Part shown: positions 23,472-33,083 of the stretch, one piece after another | Layout: the number at the start of each line of letters is the position of its first letter | How positions within the stretch are numbered: position 1 is the stretch's first letter | NCBI GenBank assembly: GCA_020354025.1 | Contig: CP070638.1 | Span: 3,025,993-3,071,009, forward strand | Direction of reading: 5' to 3' | Length of the DNA: 45,017 bases | Source of the DNA: Fidelibacterota bacterium | Lineage (GTDB): Bacteria > Fidelibacterota > Marinisomatia > SCGC-AAA003-L08 > TS1B11 | Made by a program: the position numbers and the translations under genes | Notes under the pieces: model-generated | What the model saw: only the letters and a program-made list of their open reading frames with translations | Told to the model about the DNA's origin: nothing | Database searches by the model: none

Positions 23472-25865
23472 TCAGGATTGACGCCATCGGGCTTCATATC
23501 GACGACTCAGCTCCTTGGTAACGCGCCGGACATGATCGTCCACTTCACTATCCTTCAGGGTCCGTTCATCGGATTGAAAATACAGCCTGAAAGCCAGGCT
23601 CCGCTTTCCTTCCTCGATACCTTGTCCGGAATATAAGTCAAAAATATGGGTGTCGCAGAGATATTTCCCCCCCTTCAGCCGGATAGTATCAAGGAGATCG
23701 GCGGCGGGGACTGAAGCGGGGACTTCGACAGCAATATCGCGTTCTACCACCGGATAAGGGACGACATCCCGATAGGCGGTACCGGCTCCCCGGCGGCAGC
23801 TCCCGATCTGTGCCAGGTCCAGCTCTGCCACAGCCGCGCGAGTCTCAAGCTTCAGCAGGTCACGCACCTCTTCGCTCACTTCACCCAGTGTACCGAGGAT
23901 AGTGCCATCCGAGCTCACCCGCAGGGCAGAACTCAAACCATCGGCGTCGGTGGGAGTAAAGTCCACGGCGGAAACCCGCAGGGCCTGCAATAATCTGTCA
24001 ATGACACCCTTCAGGAAAAATTGGTCCCTGGGAACCGGCTTTTTCCAATGAACCGCACCACTATGAGCGCCGATGGTAGCAATCAGTCCCAGCATGAAAG
24101 TCTCGCGAGTGCGGTTATACGCCGTCTCATCCCGGTGGTGGACAGCCCCGATCTCGAAAAGCTGGACGACCCGCTGCTGCCGGCGTTCATTAAAGGCCGC
24201 CGCTTGTACCAGGCCCGGGATGAGTGATGTGCGCAGAAAAGCCATCTCAGTGCTCAGGGGATTGCGTAGCTCGATCGCTCCCGTGTCCGAGAACAGCCCC
24301 GTTAATTCCTGTCGAGTCAGCGTATTGGCCATATGCTCATGGAAGCCCCAGGGCACCAGGGAAGACCGGACCTGGGAGAAAAAGGCCTGGGAGTCATCGA
24401 TAAGCGCCTGAAAGCGGACATCCACCCCCTCAACCGCGGGGATACTGTCATAGCCCGCCATACGGGCGATCTCCTCGATCAGGTCCACTGGCTGGGTGAG
24501 CTCCGGGCGATTGAGTGGCACCGTGCACTGCAGAGTATCTTCCCCCTTGCTGACAGCTGCAATCTCCAGCCTGGTGAGGAATTCGTTCATCACCTCGGCA
24601 CTCAGGCTAGTGCCCAGCAGGCGGTTCGTAAAGCTCACTGATAAATCGATTTCCCTGGGCGCGTGTACCGTGGGATAAACGTCAATGCGGCCTTTGGCCA
24701 CCGCTCCGCCAGCCAGCTCGACAATCAGGGCTGTCACCCGATCCAAGGCCAAAATGAGGCCTTCAATGTCAGTGTCTCGCTCGAATCGTTTGGAGGCTTC
24801 AGTGGAGAGTCCCAGTGACTTGGAACCGCGCCGGATCACGGGTGGATCGAAATAGGCGCTCTCGATGAGGACGTTAGTGGTCTCATCAGTTACCTCCGAC
24901 TCCAGGCCGCCCATGACACCGGCCAGGGCTACCGGACCATTTCCGTCGGCAATCACCAGGTGCCGTTCATCAAGCCGTCGTTCCTGACCATCCAGGGTGG
25001 TAAAAGTCTGCCCGGCTTGGGCGAAGTAGACATCAATGCGGTGCTCAGCAAGGCGATCGTAGTCGAAGATATGGAGCGGATGGCCCAGCTCCATCAGCAC
25101 ATAGTTAGAGGCATCCACCACGTTATTTATTGGACGGAGCCCCACCGCTTCCAGCCGCTTGACCATCCAGTCCGGTGAAGGACCAACCTTGATGCCACTG
25201 ATAACCCGGCTGGCATAACGATGGCAACCATCCGGTGCGGAAATATCGATTTTAGCCAGTTTCTCAATGGGAGTAGCACTCTCATCGAAGGAGATCTGGG
25301 GCATCCTGACGGAAGTCCCCATCCCGGCTGCCAGATCCCGGGCAACCCCCACGTGACTGAAGGCGTCGCCGCGGTTCGGTGTTAGATCTAGGTCAATCAC
25401 AGAATCTCCGGATGACATCAAGTATTCCTTGAAATCCTGGCCTAAAGCGGCTTGTATATCAAGAATAATGATGCCGCTATGATCATCGGATAGGCCCAGT
25501 TCATCTTCGGCACAGATCATGCCCTGAGATACCTGTCCACGTATTTTGGTCGGCTTGATCTCAGTCCCGCCTGGCAGAACTGCGCCCACAGCCGCCACCG
25601 GGACCAGAGCTCCCGACTTCACATTTGGAGCACCGCATACGATCGGCACCACCTTATTGCCGATATCTACCTGGCAAAGGGTCAGGTGATCCGAACCGGG
25701 GATGGCGTCAACCTGAAGGATTTTACCTACTACAACACCATTGAAATCGAATTTCCGGGATTCAGCCGTGGCTTCCAGCCCGAGCGCAGTAAGAGTGGCA
25801 GCCAGCTCCTCCGGCGACAGGTCAAAGTCCACGAAATCCTTCAGCCAATTGACGGATATTTTCAT
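23472..25865 (-). CDS. pheT: phenylalanine-tRNA ligase beta subunit
   Basis: 797 residues, full length. It has the N-terminal tRNA-binding OB fold (VVGKILQVDAIPGSDHLTLC), the B3/4 editing region (PDGCHRYASRVISGIKVGPS, VVDASNYVLMELGHPLHIFD), the B5 domain (DRLLGTSLSAEVMNEFLTRL region) and a C-terminal anticodon-binding FDX-ACB domain (YPVVERDIAVEVPASV, RSLAFRLYFQSDERTL). It forms the alpha2-beta2 synthetase with PheS, encoded 2 bp upstream. Confidence 0.97.
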   Translation of the reverse strand: MKISVNWLKDFVDFDLSPEELAATLTALGLEATAESRKFDFNGVVVGKILQVDAIPGSDHLTLCQVDIGNKVVPIVCGAPNVKSGALVPVAAVGAVLPGGTEIKPTKIRGQVSQGMICAEDELGLSDDHSGIIILDIQAALGQDFKEYLMSSGDSVIDLDLTPNRGDAFSHVGVARDLAAGMGTSVRMPQISFDESATPIEKLAKIDISAPDGCHRYASRVISGIKVGPSPDWMVKRLEAVGLRPINNVVDASNYVLMELGHPLHIFDYDRLAEHRIDVYFAQAGQTFTTLDGQERRLDERHLVIADGNGPVALAGVMGGLESEVTDETTNVLIESAYFDPPVIRRGSKSLGLSTEASKRFERDTDIEGLILALDRVTALIVELAGGAVAKGRIDVYPTVHAPREIDLSVSFTNRLLGTSLSAEVMNEFLTRLEIAAVSKGEDTLQCTVPLNRPELTQPVDLIEEIARMAGYDSIPAVEGVDVRFQALIDDSQAFFSQVRSSLVPWGFHEHMANTLTRQELTGLFSDTGAIELRNPLSTEMAFLRTSLIPGLVQAAAFNERRQQRVVQLFEIGAVHHRDETAYNRTRETFMLGLIATIGAHSGAVHWKKPVPRDQFFLKGVIDRLLQALRVSAVDFTPTDADGLSSALRVSSDGTILGTLGEVSEEVRDLLKLETRAAVAELDLAQIGSCRRGAGTAYRDVVPYPVVERDIAVEVPASVPAADLLDTIRLKGGKYLCDTHIFDLYSGQGIEEGKRSLAFRLYFQSDERTLKDSEVDDHVRRVTKELSRRYEARWRQS

Positions 25866-25867
25866 GA

Positions 25868-26908
25868 TCAGAACTGGCGCAGGAAGCGCAGATCACCTTC
25901 ATAGAAGTAGCGGATATCCCCTATGCCCCACATCAGCATGGCGATGCGCTCCAGCCCCATCCCGAAGGCATATCCGGTCCATTCAAGAGGATCGACATCC
26001 ACAGCCCGCAGTACGTTGGGGTGCACCATTCCGCAACCCAGTATTTCCAGCCAGCCAGTGCCCTTGGTCACGCGGTAATCCGTTTCGGTCTCCAGGCCCC
26101 AGTAAATGTCCATCTCGGCACTGGGTTCGGTGAATGGAAAGTAGCTGGGACGGAAGCGCGTCCTGGTATCGGGACCATACAGCTCCCGGGCAAGGTATTG
26201 CAGTGTCCCCTTAAGCTCGGCCATGGAAATATTGCGGTCAACGGCCAGACCCTCGATCTGGTGAAAGGTGCAGTAAGCGCGGGCACTGATGGCCTCATTT
26301 CGATATACCCGCCCCGGCATGATGATACGCAACGGCGGCTGCATGTGCTGCATGGCGTGGATCTGGTTATTGGAGGTGTGGGTGCGCAGTAGCAGGTCCT
26401 CGCTGATGTAGAAGGTATCCTGCATATCCCTGGCAGGATGATCCTGCTTGAAGTTCAGCGCTTCAAAGTTATAGAACTCGGTCTCCACCTCAGGGCCGTA
26501 AAGGACCGAAAATCCCAGCCTTAGGAAGATATCCTTGATCTGTTTTTCAATCCGGGTTACGGGGTGGATGGTCCCCAACGGTATGGGATCACCCGGCAAG
26601 GTTAGATCAAGGAGGGATTCCTCCTCAGGCTTCTCAGGGCGAACCTCTCCTTCGGCCGCCTTGATGGCGGTTTGGATGTACTCCTTTACCTGGTTAAGCT
26701 GCCGGCCTGCCTCCGGACGTTCTTCCGTCGGTATCGCGCCCAGCTGGGCAAAAAGAGCTGCTAATCTACCCTTCCTGCCCAAAAACGCAATACTGAGCTG
26801 CTCGACGGTCTCGACATCGGCATTTTGGTCTGCGGTGCGGACCTTAACTGCCTCAAGACGTCGGTCGAACTCCGCACGGACCTGTTCAATGTCCGCGAGC
26901 AGATCCAC
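25868..26908 (-). CDS. pheS: phenylalanine-tRNA ligase alpha subunit
   Basis: 346 residues. The N-terminal coiled coil (residues 1-100) binds tRNA. The class II catalytic core shows motif 2 (CTFHQIEGLAVD) and motif 3 (GYAFGMGLERIAMLMWGI), plus FRPSYFPFTEPSAEMD for phenylalanine. It starts 6 bp after rplT and is 2 bp before pheT. An rplT-pheST junction is widespread. Confidence 0.97.
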   Translation of the reverse strand: MDLLADIEQVRAEFDRRLEAVKVRTADQNADVETVEQLSIAFLGRKGRLAALFAQLGAIPTEERPEAGRQLNQVKEYIQTAIKAAEGEVRPEKPEEESLLDLTLPGDPIPLGTIHPVTRIEKQIKDIFLRLGFSVLYGPEVETEFYNFEALNFKQDHPARDMQDTFYISEDLLLRTHTSNNQIHAMQHMQPPLRIIMPGRVYRNEAISARAYCTFHQIEGLAVDRNISMAELKGTLQYLARELYGPDTRTRFRPSYFPFTEPSAEMDIYWGLETETDYRVTKGTGWLEILGCGMVHPNVLRAVDVDPLEWTGYAFGMGLERIAMLMWGIGDIRYFYEGDLRFLRQF

Positions 26909-26914
26909 GTGTAA

Positions 26915-27259
26915 CTAGGAAAGGGATTTGACCAGGGCTGCGAAGCCCTCAGGATCGTTGACAGCCATTTCGGCCAGGATCTTGCGGTTCAGTTCCACTT
27001 CACGGTCACGCAATGCATGCATGAACTGAGAGTAACTCATACCATGCTGCCTGGTTGCGGCATTGATACGGGCGATCCAGAGACGACGGAACTGGCGTTT
27101 GCGTTGGCGTCGATCGCGATAAGAGTACCTCATGGCCTTCATGACGGCATCCTTGGCGGTTCGGAAATTCCGCGAGCGAGCCCCATAATAGCCTCTGGCC
27201 TGTTTGACAATCTTTCGATGCCGTCGGTGTCGGGGTATACTACTGTTGGCTCTTGGCAT
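26915..27259 (-). CDS. rplT: 50S ribosomal protein L20
   Basis: 114 residues, very basic, with the canonical [20 protein letters not shown] extension that threads into 23S rRNA and the globular domain ([20 protein letters not shown]). L20 is needed for early 50S assembly and in many bacteria represses its own infC-rpmI-rplT operon. Gene order infC-rpmI-rplT is conserved here. Confidence 0.98.
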   Translation of the reverse strand: MPRANSSIPRHRRHRKIVKQARGYYGARSRNFRTAKDAVMKAMRYSYRDRRQRKRQFRRLWIARINAATRQHGMSYSQFMHALRDREVELNRKILAEMAVNDPEGFAALVKSLS

Positions 27260-27269
27260 TATCTGATTC

Positions 27270-27464
27270 CTAAGTGATGATCATTTTTTTAACGCGCTTG
27301 ACCTCTACGTTGGTCAGGATCGTGCCCTTACGGAGCCGCCGCTTCCGTTTCGGTGACTTCTTGGTCAGAATGTGGCTCTTGTTGGCCCTATTCCGCCTGA
27401 TTTTACCAGAGCCCGTTACCTTGAAGCGTTTGGCGGCGCCTCGCCGCGTCTTCATTTTCGGCAT
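27270..27464 (-). CDS. rpmI: 50S ribosomal protein L35
   Basis: 64 residues with the L35 signature [20 protein letters not shown] followed by [17 protein letters not shown]. It lies 10 bp before rplT and 19 bp after infC. No separate promoter is evident, so it is expected to be expressed from the thrS/infC transcript. Confidence 0.98.
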   Translation of the reverse strand: MPKMKTRRGAAKRFKVTGSGKIRRNRANKSHILTKKSPKRKRRLRKGTILTNVEVKRVKKMIIT

Positions 27465-27483
27465 ATTTCTTGTTCCTTCTTCG

Positions 27484-27999
27484 TTACTTCGGTACCAGGT
27501 AGAGGATCATGCTGCGACCTTCTACCATCGGCGACTTGTCAATTTCTGCATAATCGGCTAACATTTCTATTACTCGGTCCAGGAGTGTCGTGCCCAGGTC
27601 CTGGCGGCTTAATTCACGACCCCTGAATCGAACCGTAATTTTCAACCGGCTGCCCTCCTGCAAGAACTTGATGGCATGGTTCATCTTTGTTTCCAGGTCA
27701 TGATCTCCAATGCCGGGGCGCATCCGCACTTCCTTGTTGGCGATCACGTGCTGTTTCTTCTTGCTCTCCCGCAGCCGCTTCTGCTGATCATACCTAAATT
27801 TGCCATAGTCCAGAATCTTGCAAACAGGCGGATTTGCATTAGGGGCCACTTCGACTAAATCCAAGCCCTGATCATCAGCCTCCTTCAGAGCATCCTCAAT
27901 AGGGACAATGCCCAGCTGATCTCCATCCCGGCCCACCAGCCGAACTCGAGGGGCTGTAATCTGTTCATTGACGCTGGGTGACGAATTATCCTTGGTTAT
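27484..27999 (-). CDS. infC: translation initiation factor IF-3, apparent AUA start
   Basis: IF-3 binds 30S subunits and checks start-codon and initiator-tRNA choice. The conserved N-terminus [20 protein letters not shown] is coded up to about 27969. The nearest standard start is a GTG at 27936 within that block, giving only 150 residues. Upstream no ATG, GTG or TTG is in frame before the stop at 28024. An ATA at 27999 has AGAGGAG 8 nt before it and gives 171 residues, the normal size. infC uses rare AUU, AUC or AUA starts in many bacteria so that IF-3 can repress its own translation. The start overlaps the end of thrS by 14 nt. GTA at 28008 is a weaker alternative. Confidence 0.9.
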   Translation of the reverse strand: MTKDNSSPSVNEQITAPRVRLVGRDGDQLGIVPIEDALKEADDQGLDLVEVAPNANPPVCKILDYGKFRYDQQKRLRESKKKQHVIANKEVRMRPGIGDHDLETKMNHAIKFLQEGSRLKITVRFRGRELSRQDLGTTLLDRVIEMLADYAEIDKSPMVEGRSMILYLVPK

Positions 28000-29932
28000 G
28001 GGCGGTACTCCTCTCTTTGTTTTTCACTTCCCGGTCAAGCCGGACGATCACCTCATCCAGGGGCTGGCTTCCCAGGTCACCCAGATGTCTCCGGCGGAGA
28101 GAAACCGTGTTCGATTCCGCCTCACGCTCGCCGACGATCAACATGACCGGTATCTTTTGTAGTTCAGCCTGCCTGATCTTGGCTCCAATCTTTTCATCAC
28201 GCGCATCCACTGCTCCCCTCAATCCCGAACTCTTAAGGGTATCCTCAACTTTCTGGGCGTAATCCCGGGCCTTTTCCGATACTGGCAATACGATGGCCTG
28301 AATCGGTGAGAGCCATAGAGGCAGATCACCGCCCGTATGCTCCAGGTATACTCCAATAAAGCGCTCAACCGAGCCCAGAATCGCCCGGTGTATTATCACC
28401 GGACGCTGCTCAGTAGAATGGGCATCAATGTACTTCAGTTCAAACCGATCTGGAAGGGAAAAATCAAGCTGGATTGTGGTGAGCTGCCACTTGCGTTTTA
28501 GAGCGTCCCGAAAATTAAAGTCGATTTTCGGACCGTAAAAGGCACCTTCGCCTGGATCAACCTGATAAGCGATCCCCGCCCCTTTCAGGCTCTCGGCCAG
28601 GATAGCCTCAGCCTTATCCCAGAGATCGGGATCACCCATGAACTTCTCAGGCCGGGTTGAAAGCAGGACTTCGACATCCTCGAACCCGAAGGTGTCATAG
28701 ACTTCCTGAACAAAAGTGAACAGGTTGCGGATTTCTGGGCCGATCTGGTCGGGTGTGCAAAAGATATGAGCATCATCAATCGCAAAGCTTCGAACCCGGT
28801 TTAGGCCGGAGACTACACCGGCCTTTTCGTACCGATGCAAGCGGCCGAAATCGGCCAAGCGCACGGGGAGTTCCCGATATGACCGCAGCTGGGAGGCATA
28901 GATAAGGGCGTGGCCGGGACAATTCATCGGCTTAACACCCATCCACTCATCTTCACCTTCACCATGAGGAATCAGGAACAGGTTCTCCCGATAATGTTCC
29001 CAATGGCCGCTTTTCTTCCAGAGCTCCACGTTGAAAATCTGGGGAGTGATGACCTCCTGGAAGTTGTATTTGCGATTCAGCGACCGGATGAAGTCAACCA
29101 ATTCCACGTAAATAATGGCTCCCTTTTGGTGGAAGAAAGGGCTGGCTGGCGCAACCGGGTGGAAGGAGAACAGGTCTAATTCCTGGCCCAGTTTTCGGTG
29201 ATCACGCCGCCGGGCTTCCTCCTGACGGTGAAGATAATCTTCCAGGCCTTGCTTGTCGGCCCAGGAAGTGCCGTAGATACGCTGGAGCATTTTATTACGT
29301 TCATCCCCGCGCCAATAGGCCCCCGAAGCTGTAAGGAGCTTGTAATGCTTGATACTCCCCGTAGATGGCACATGGGGACCCCGGCAGAGATCGATGAAAC
29401 TGTTCTGCTGGTAAGCCGAGATGATCTCTTCTTTATCAACCTGATCTAATATTTCCAGCTTATAGTCCTCACCCCGCTCCTTGAACAGCTCCATCGCCTC
29501 TTGTTTGCTTAACTCCAGGCGTTTGACGGAATAATTACTGGCGGCTATGCGCCCCATTTCCTCTTCGATCTCCGCCAGCATATCCTCGGTGACGGGGCGA
29601 TCCAGGTCAATGTCGTAATAAAACCGCTCCTCAATAGCCGGACCGATGGCGATTTTTACTTCGGGGTACAGGTTCTTGATAGCGTGAGCCATCAGGTGGG
29701 CGGTACTGTGTAACAAGACCTCGTGACTACGGGTGTCCTGCCTGGTGACGATTTCAACACTGGCATCATTTTCGAGTGGATACTGGAGATCGACGAGTTC
29801 GTGGTTAACGAGGGCGGCGATGGCGTCGTCATGCAGGCGCTGGCCGATGGACAGAGCGATTTCAGCGGGCGTGGTGCCCGGATTGACCGTTTGGACGGAC
29901 CCGTCGGGGAGTGTGATATGTATCTCTGACAT
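27986..29932 (-). CDS. thrS: threonine-tRNA ligase
   Basis: 648 residues from the ATG at 29932 (MSEIHITLPDGS), which fits the family's N-terminal TGS domain. A longer frame to 30022 would run into tRNA-Val and is rejected. The order is TGS, editing domain with HSTAHLMAHAIKNLYP, the class II core (motif 2 GRLHRYEKAGVVSGLNRVRSF; motif 3 HRAILGSVERFIGVYLEH), and a C-terminal anticodon-binding domain (RDEKIGAKIRQAELQKIPV). It is the head protein gene of the translation operon and overlaps infC. Confidence 0.97.
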   Translation of the reverse strand: MSEIHITLPDGSVQTVNPGTTPAEIALSIGQRLHDDAIAALVNHELVDLQYPLENDASVEIVTRQDTRSHEVLLHSTAHLMAHAIKNLYPEVKIAIGPAIEERFYYDIDLDRPVTEDMLAEIEEEMGRIAASNYSVKRLELSKQEAMELFKERGEDYKLEILDQVDKEEIISAYQQNSFIDLCRGPHVPSTGSIKHYKLLTASGAYWRGDERNKMLQRIYGTSWADKQGLEDYLHRQEEARRRDHRKLGQELDLFSFHPVAPASPFFHQKGAIIYVELVDFIRSLNRKYNFQEVITPQIFNVELWKKSGHWEHYRENLFLIPHGEGEDEWMGVKPMNCPGHALIYASQLRSYRELPVRLADFGRLHRYEKAGVVSGLNRVRSFAIDDAHIFCTPDQIGPEIRNLFTFVQEVYDTFGFEDVEVLLSTRPEKFMGDPDLWDKAEAILAESLKGAGIAYQVDPGEGAFYGPKIDFNFRDALKRKWQLTTIQLDFSLPDRFELKYIDAHSTEQRPVIIHRAILGSVERFIGVYLEHTGGDLPLWLSPIQAIVLPVSEKARDYAQKVEDTLKSSGLRGAVDARDEKIGAKIRQAELQKIPVMLIVGEREAESNTVSLRRRHLGDLGSQPLDEVIVRLDREVKNKERSTAHNQG

Positions 29933-29980
29933 CAATGGTTCGTTTAATATTGATGGCACGCATGGCTTTGGCCTTACCTG

Positions 29981-30055
<75 letters not shown>

Positions 30056-30128
30056 ATTCTAGCGACGGGGGCCAATTTACATGGTCAGGCGGGAATATGT
30101 CAACGACCAGGAGCGCCGTTCAGTCAGC

Positions 30129-31775
30129 CTATTTGTTGTGGGCGGTCTGTCCATCAGGTTGGAGAATACGCTGATAGGCCAGTGGGCTTTGAAGAACCTC
30201 CACCGCACGCTGGTAACCGGGATCGTCCTCCAGGCCGGAATGGATGCGCTCTCCCAGCCCTCCTAGGATACCGGCGAATTCCACACGTAGACGGCGGCTG
30301 ATCTGCTCGTATTCATCATCGAAAGCGGTCGCCTTTTTCGCCTGGTAGTAGGACTTCAATTCGCTCAGATCCACTTTTCCGTTGAACGATTCCAGCTTCT
30401 CAAGATTGGCTTCAAAGGATTCCAGATCCCTTTCGCCGGGGAAAATTACCTCCACAGTCTCGGCTTCCATGAACCGGCGGAAATCTTCCATGATCCCATC
30501 AGAAATAACAACCGGCAACGATAGGTCATACTTGTTCTGGTGCCTGGTTGCGAAAGCAAAGAAGAGGCTCTTTGACCAGAGACGGGTAGCCAGGGGCGTC
30601 AATGATGGCGAGTCCAACTCGGTATCAGGAATAATACCTCCACCCCCATGTACTATTCGGCCGCTACGCGTCACAAACAGTGAGTCCCGTTTGTCGAGAC
30701 CGTCAGTAAGCACACCATTGTCCAGGTAGTCCTCTTTCTGGATCAGGCGACCGGACGGGATGTAATACTTGGCCGTGGTCAACTTGAGGGATGTGTTCTT
30801 CCCTACCTGAAAAATACTCTGTACCAGACCTTTCCCGAAAGTCCGGTCGCCTACGATAATGCCGCGGTCGAGGTCCTGGACGGCGCCGGCTACGATCTCA
30901 CTGGCGGAAGCGGAACCCTGGTTGACCAGGATAACCAGAGGCGTCGCGGAGTCAAGTACCGGTTCGTTTTCGGAGTAGTATTCACGGGTCATTTTCTTTG
31001 TGCGGCCCCGGGTTTCCACAATTAATAATCCGGGTTCTACCAGGGCATCCACCATCACAACCGCGTCTTGCAGCAAGCCACCGGGATTGTCCCGCAGATC
31101 AACTACCAGACCGTTAATGCCTTGCCCCTGCAGCTCCTTGACTGCTTTCCTGAATCCCTGAGCTGTATCACGGGAAAAGCGGGTGATGCGAATGTATCCG
31201 ATACCATCATCCACACCGTAATAAGGCATGTCGTTTACTTCGATCTCCTCACGGACCATGGTAATATCCAGTGGATCCTTTTCGCCATAACGCCTGAAGG
31301 TGAGCGTTACCTTCGTGCCGGGCTTGCCGCGAATCTTGCGCGCCGCCTCATCCGTTCGAAAGTCAAGCGAACTCACATTGTCAATTTTGATTATCTTATC
31401 CCCGGCACGAACGCCGGCCCGGTAGGCGGGAGTTCCCTCAATGGGCGCGATCACGGTAAGCGTATCGCCGCGAACAGCCAAACGAATTCCGACTCCCCCG
31501 TACTTGCCACGGGTTAACATGCCTACGGCTGATTGGTCTTCCTCCCGGATGAAAACCGTATAGGGATCGAGGTCGTCAAGCATCCCCCTGATACTGGACG
31601 ATATCAACTCATCACTATCGATCTCATCCACGTATTCGGAGAGGAGATGTTTGACCACGTTGTTATAGGCACGGAGATTAGTGGAAATGGACCTGAACAG
31701 GTCGGTTGCCGCAACCACGCCTATACCTAGTACGACAATGATAACGGCAACGATTAATAATTGATAACGTCTCAT
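30129..31775 (-). CDS. S41 family C-terminal processing protease
   Basis: 548 residues. An N-terminal membrane anchor (LLIVAVIIVVLGIGVVAA) leads to a periplasmic region: the DLDPYTVFI segment, a PDZ domain at about 95-175 (GGVGIRLAVRG, AYRAGVRAGDKIIKIDN), and the tail-specific protease core with the nucleophile in NQGSASASEIVAGA and the Lys in GDRTFGKGLVQSI. VVDLRDNPGGLL is also typical. CtpA/Prc-type enzymes trim or degrade periplasmic proteins from their C-termini. A C-terminal region (residues 400-548) beyond the core has no motif I recognise. It is 4 bp after tmk. Confidence 0.93.
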   Translation of the reverse strand: MRRYQLLIVAVIIVVLGIGVVAATDLFRSISTNLRAYNNVVKHLLSEYVDEIDSDELISSSIRGMLDDLDPYTVFIREEDQSAVGMLTRGKYGGVGIRLAVRGDTLTVIAPIEGTPAYRAGVRAGDKIIKIDNVSSLDFRTDEAARKIRGKPGTKVTLTFRRYGEKDPLDITMVREEIEVNDMPYYGVDDGIGYIRITRFSRDTAQGFRKAVKELQGQGINGLVVDLRDNPGGLLQDAVVMVDALVEPGLLIVETRGRTKKMTREYYSENEPVLDSATPLVILVNQGSASASEIVAGAVQDLDRGIIVGDRTFGKGLVQSIFQVGKNTSLKLTTAKYYIPSGRLIQKEDYLDNGVLTDGLDKRDSLFVTRSGRIVHGGGGIIPDTELDSPSLTPLATRLWSKSLFFAFATRHQNKYDLSLPVVISDGIMEDFRRFMEAETVEVIFPGERDLESFEANLEKLESFNGKVDLSELKSYYQAKKATAFDDEYEQISRRLRVEFAGILGGLGERIHSGLEDDPGYQRAVEVLQSPLAYQRILQPDGQTAHNK

Positions 31776-31779
31776 ATTC

Positions 31780-32406
31780 TCATGAATCCTTTATGATTTC
31801 TTGTTCCACATATGACGCAATTTTGCTGGCGATTATCTCCTTCGACTGGTCACCATCCAGGACCAGCCAGTCGTCCGGAGCCTCCCGGGCCAGTTCTAAA
31901 TACCCCTGACGGACACGCATCTGGAAAGCCCTCCCGGCGCTCTCCATGCGATCGGCATAGGAACCCAATAAGCGAGTGGCGGCAACGTCAACACTCAGAT
32001 CAAGTAATACCTTGAGGTCAGGTTGGATGTTCCTGGTCGCAAATTCCTGGATAGTAATGATTTCGTTCAGCGGAAGTTCCCGCCCATAGCCCTGATATGC
32101 AATCGTGCTGTCAGCATAGCGATCACATATAACTATCTCACCCCGTTCCAATGCCGGGATGATTACCTCATGGACCGTCTGGGCCCTTGCCGTGGAGAAT
32201 AGAAGGGCTTCGGCGCGTTTACTTAAACCCCGGCTGTGATGATCGAGTAACAAGCCCCGTATCTGTTCTGAGAGTACGGTACCTCCCGGTTCCCGGACTA
32301 CGGTTATTGCCCTGTCAAGGGCTTCCAATCGCTCATTAAGCAGAGCGACCTGCGTGGATTTGCCGGAACCGTCGATGCCTTCGAAGGAAATGAATATACC
32401 AGTCAT
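31780..32406 (-). CDS. tmk: thymidylate kinase
   Basis: 208 residues from the ATG at 32406, which overlaps the rsmI stop (ATGA); an upstream in-frame start at 32439 would lengthen the overlap and add residues not typical of the family. The P-loop is FEGIDGSGKST near the N-terminus, the DR(Y/H) motif is CDRYADSTIAYQGYGR, and VREPGGT carries the Arg of the TMP site. It phosphorylates dTMP to dTDP. tmk with rsmI is a common small cluster. Confidence 0.96.
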   Translation of the reverse strand: MTGIFISFEGIDGSGKSTQVALLNERLEALDRAITVVREPGGTVLSEQIRGLLLDHHSRGLSKRAEALLFSTARAQTVHEVIIPALERGEIVICDRYADSTIAYQGYGRELPLNEIITIQEFATRNIQPDLKVLLDLSVDVAATRLLGSYADRMESAGRAFQMRVRQGYLELAREAPDDWLVLDGDQSKEIIASKIASYVEQEIIKDS

Positions 32407-33083
32407 GACAATCCCTCTTTCCCAATGACCAGAACACATTCCCCTTTAGGGGGCGTCTGGTTCACACCTGCAAGTACCTCTCCCACCGTTCCCCTCATCA
32501 CGCTTTCAAATTTCTTGGTCAGCTCCCGGCAGAAGGCCATACGGCGTTCGCCGAAGTGGATGAGAATATCTGAGAGTGTATCTGCCACTCGCATGGGAGA
32601 CTCGTAGATAATCACAGTTCCTTTAAAGGCTGCCAGAGACTGCAGCCTACCAGCACGCCCCTTTCGTCTGGGAAGAAATCCTTCAAAAAGGAACCGATCG
32701 GTAGGCAGCCCACTCATCACCAGAGCCGCCAGGAACGCACTGGCACCAGGTACGGGAACTATCGGAATTCCCCGCTCGGCCGCCTGTTTGATAACATGGT
32801 ATCCCGGATCGCTGAGGTTGGGGGTGCCGGCATTACAGACCAGCGCAATGCTGTCGCCCGCTTCCAGAAACGATAACAGCTCCTTCGCCCGGCGCTCTTC
32901 GTTATGCTCGTGATACCTGATCATACGCTTGGAGATCTCGTGATGCTTCAGGAGAATATTCGTATGGTGGACGTCTTCAGCAGCAATGAGATCAACCTGT
33001 TGCAGTATTTCCAGAGCCCGGATGGTAATGTCCTTCAGGTTGCCAATAGGGGTGGATACCACGTAGAGGGTTCCGGCAAGCAC
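32403..33083 (-). CDS. rsmI: 16S rRNA (cytidine-1402 2'-O) methyltransferase
   Basis: 226 residues. Tetrapyrrole-methylase fold: LYVVSTPIGNLKDITIRAL, DLIAAEDVHHTNILL, LVCNAGTPNLSDPGYHV, PVPGASAFLAALVMSGL and FEGFLPRRKGRAGRLQSL. RsmI uses SAM to methylate C1402 of 16S rRNA in the decoding centre. It lacks the C-terminal extension of about 50 residues found in E. coli RsmI (286 residues), as in many other phyla. The neighbouring LAT gene ends 1 bp upstream. Confidence 0.95.
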   Translation of the reverse strand: MLAGTLYVVSTPIGNLKDITIRALEILQQVDLIAAEDVHHTNILLKHHEISKRMIRYHEHNEERRAKELLSFLEAGDSIALVCNAGTPNLSDPGYHVIKQAAERGIPIVPVPGASAFLAALVMSGLPTDRFLFEGFLPRRKGRAGRLQSLAAFKGTVIIYESPMRVADTLSDILIHFGERRMAFCRELTKKFESVMRGTVGEVLAGVNQTPPKGECVLVIGKEGLS

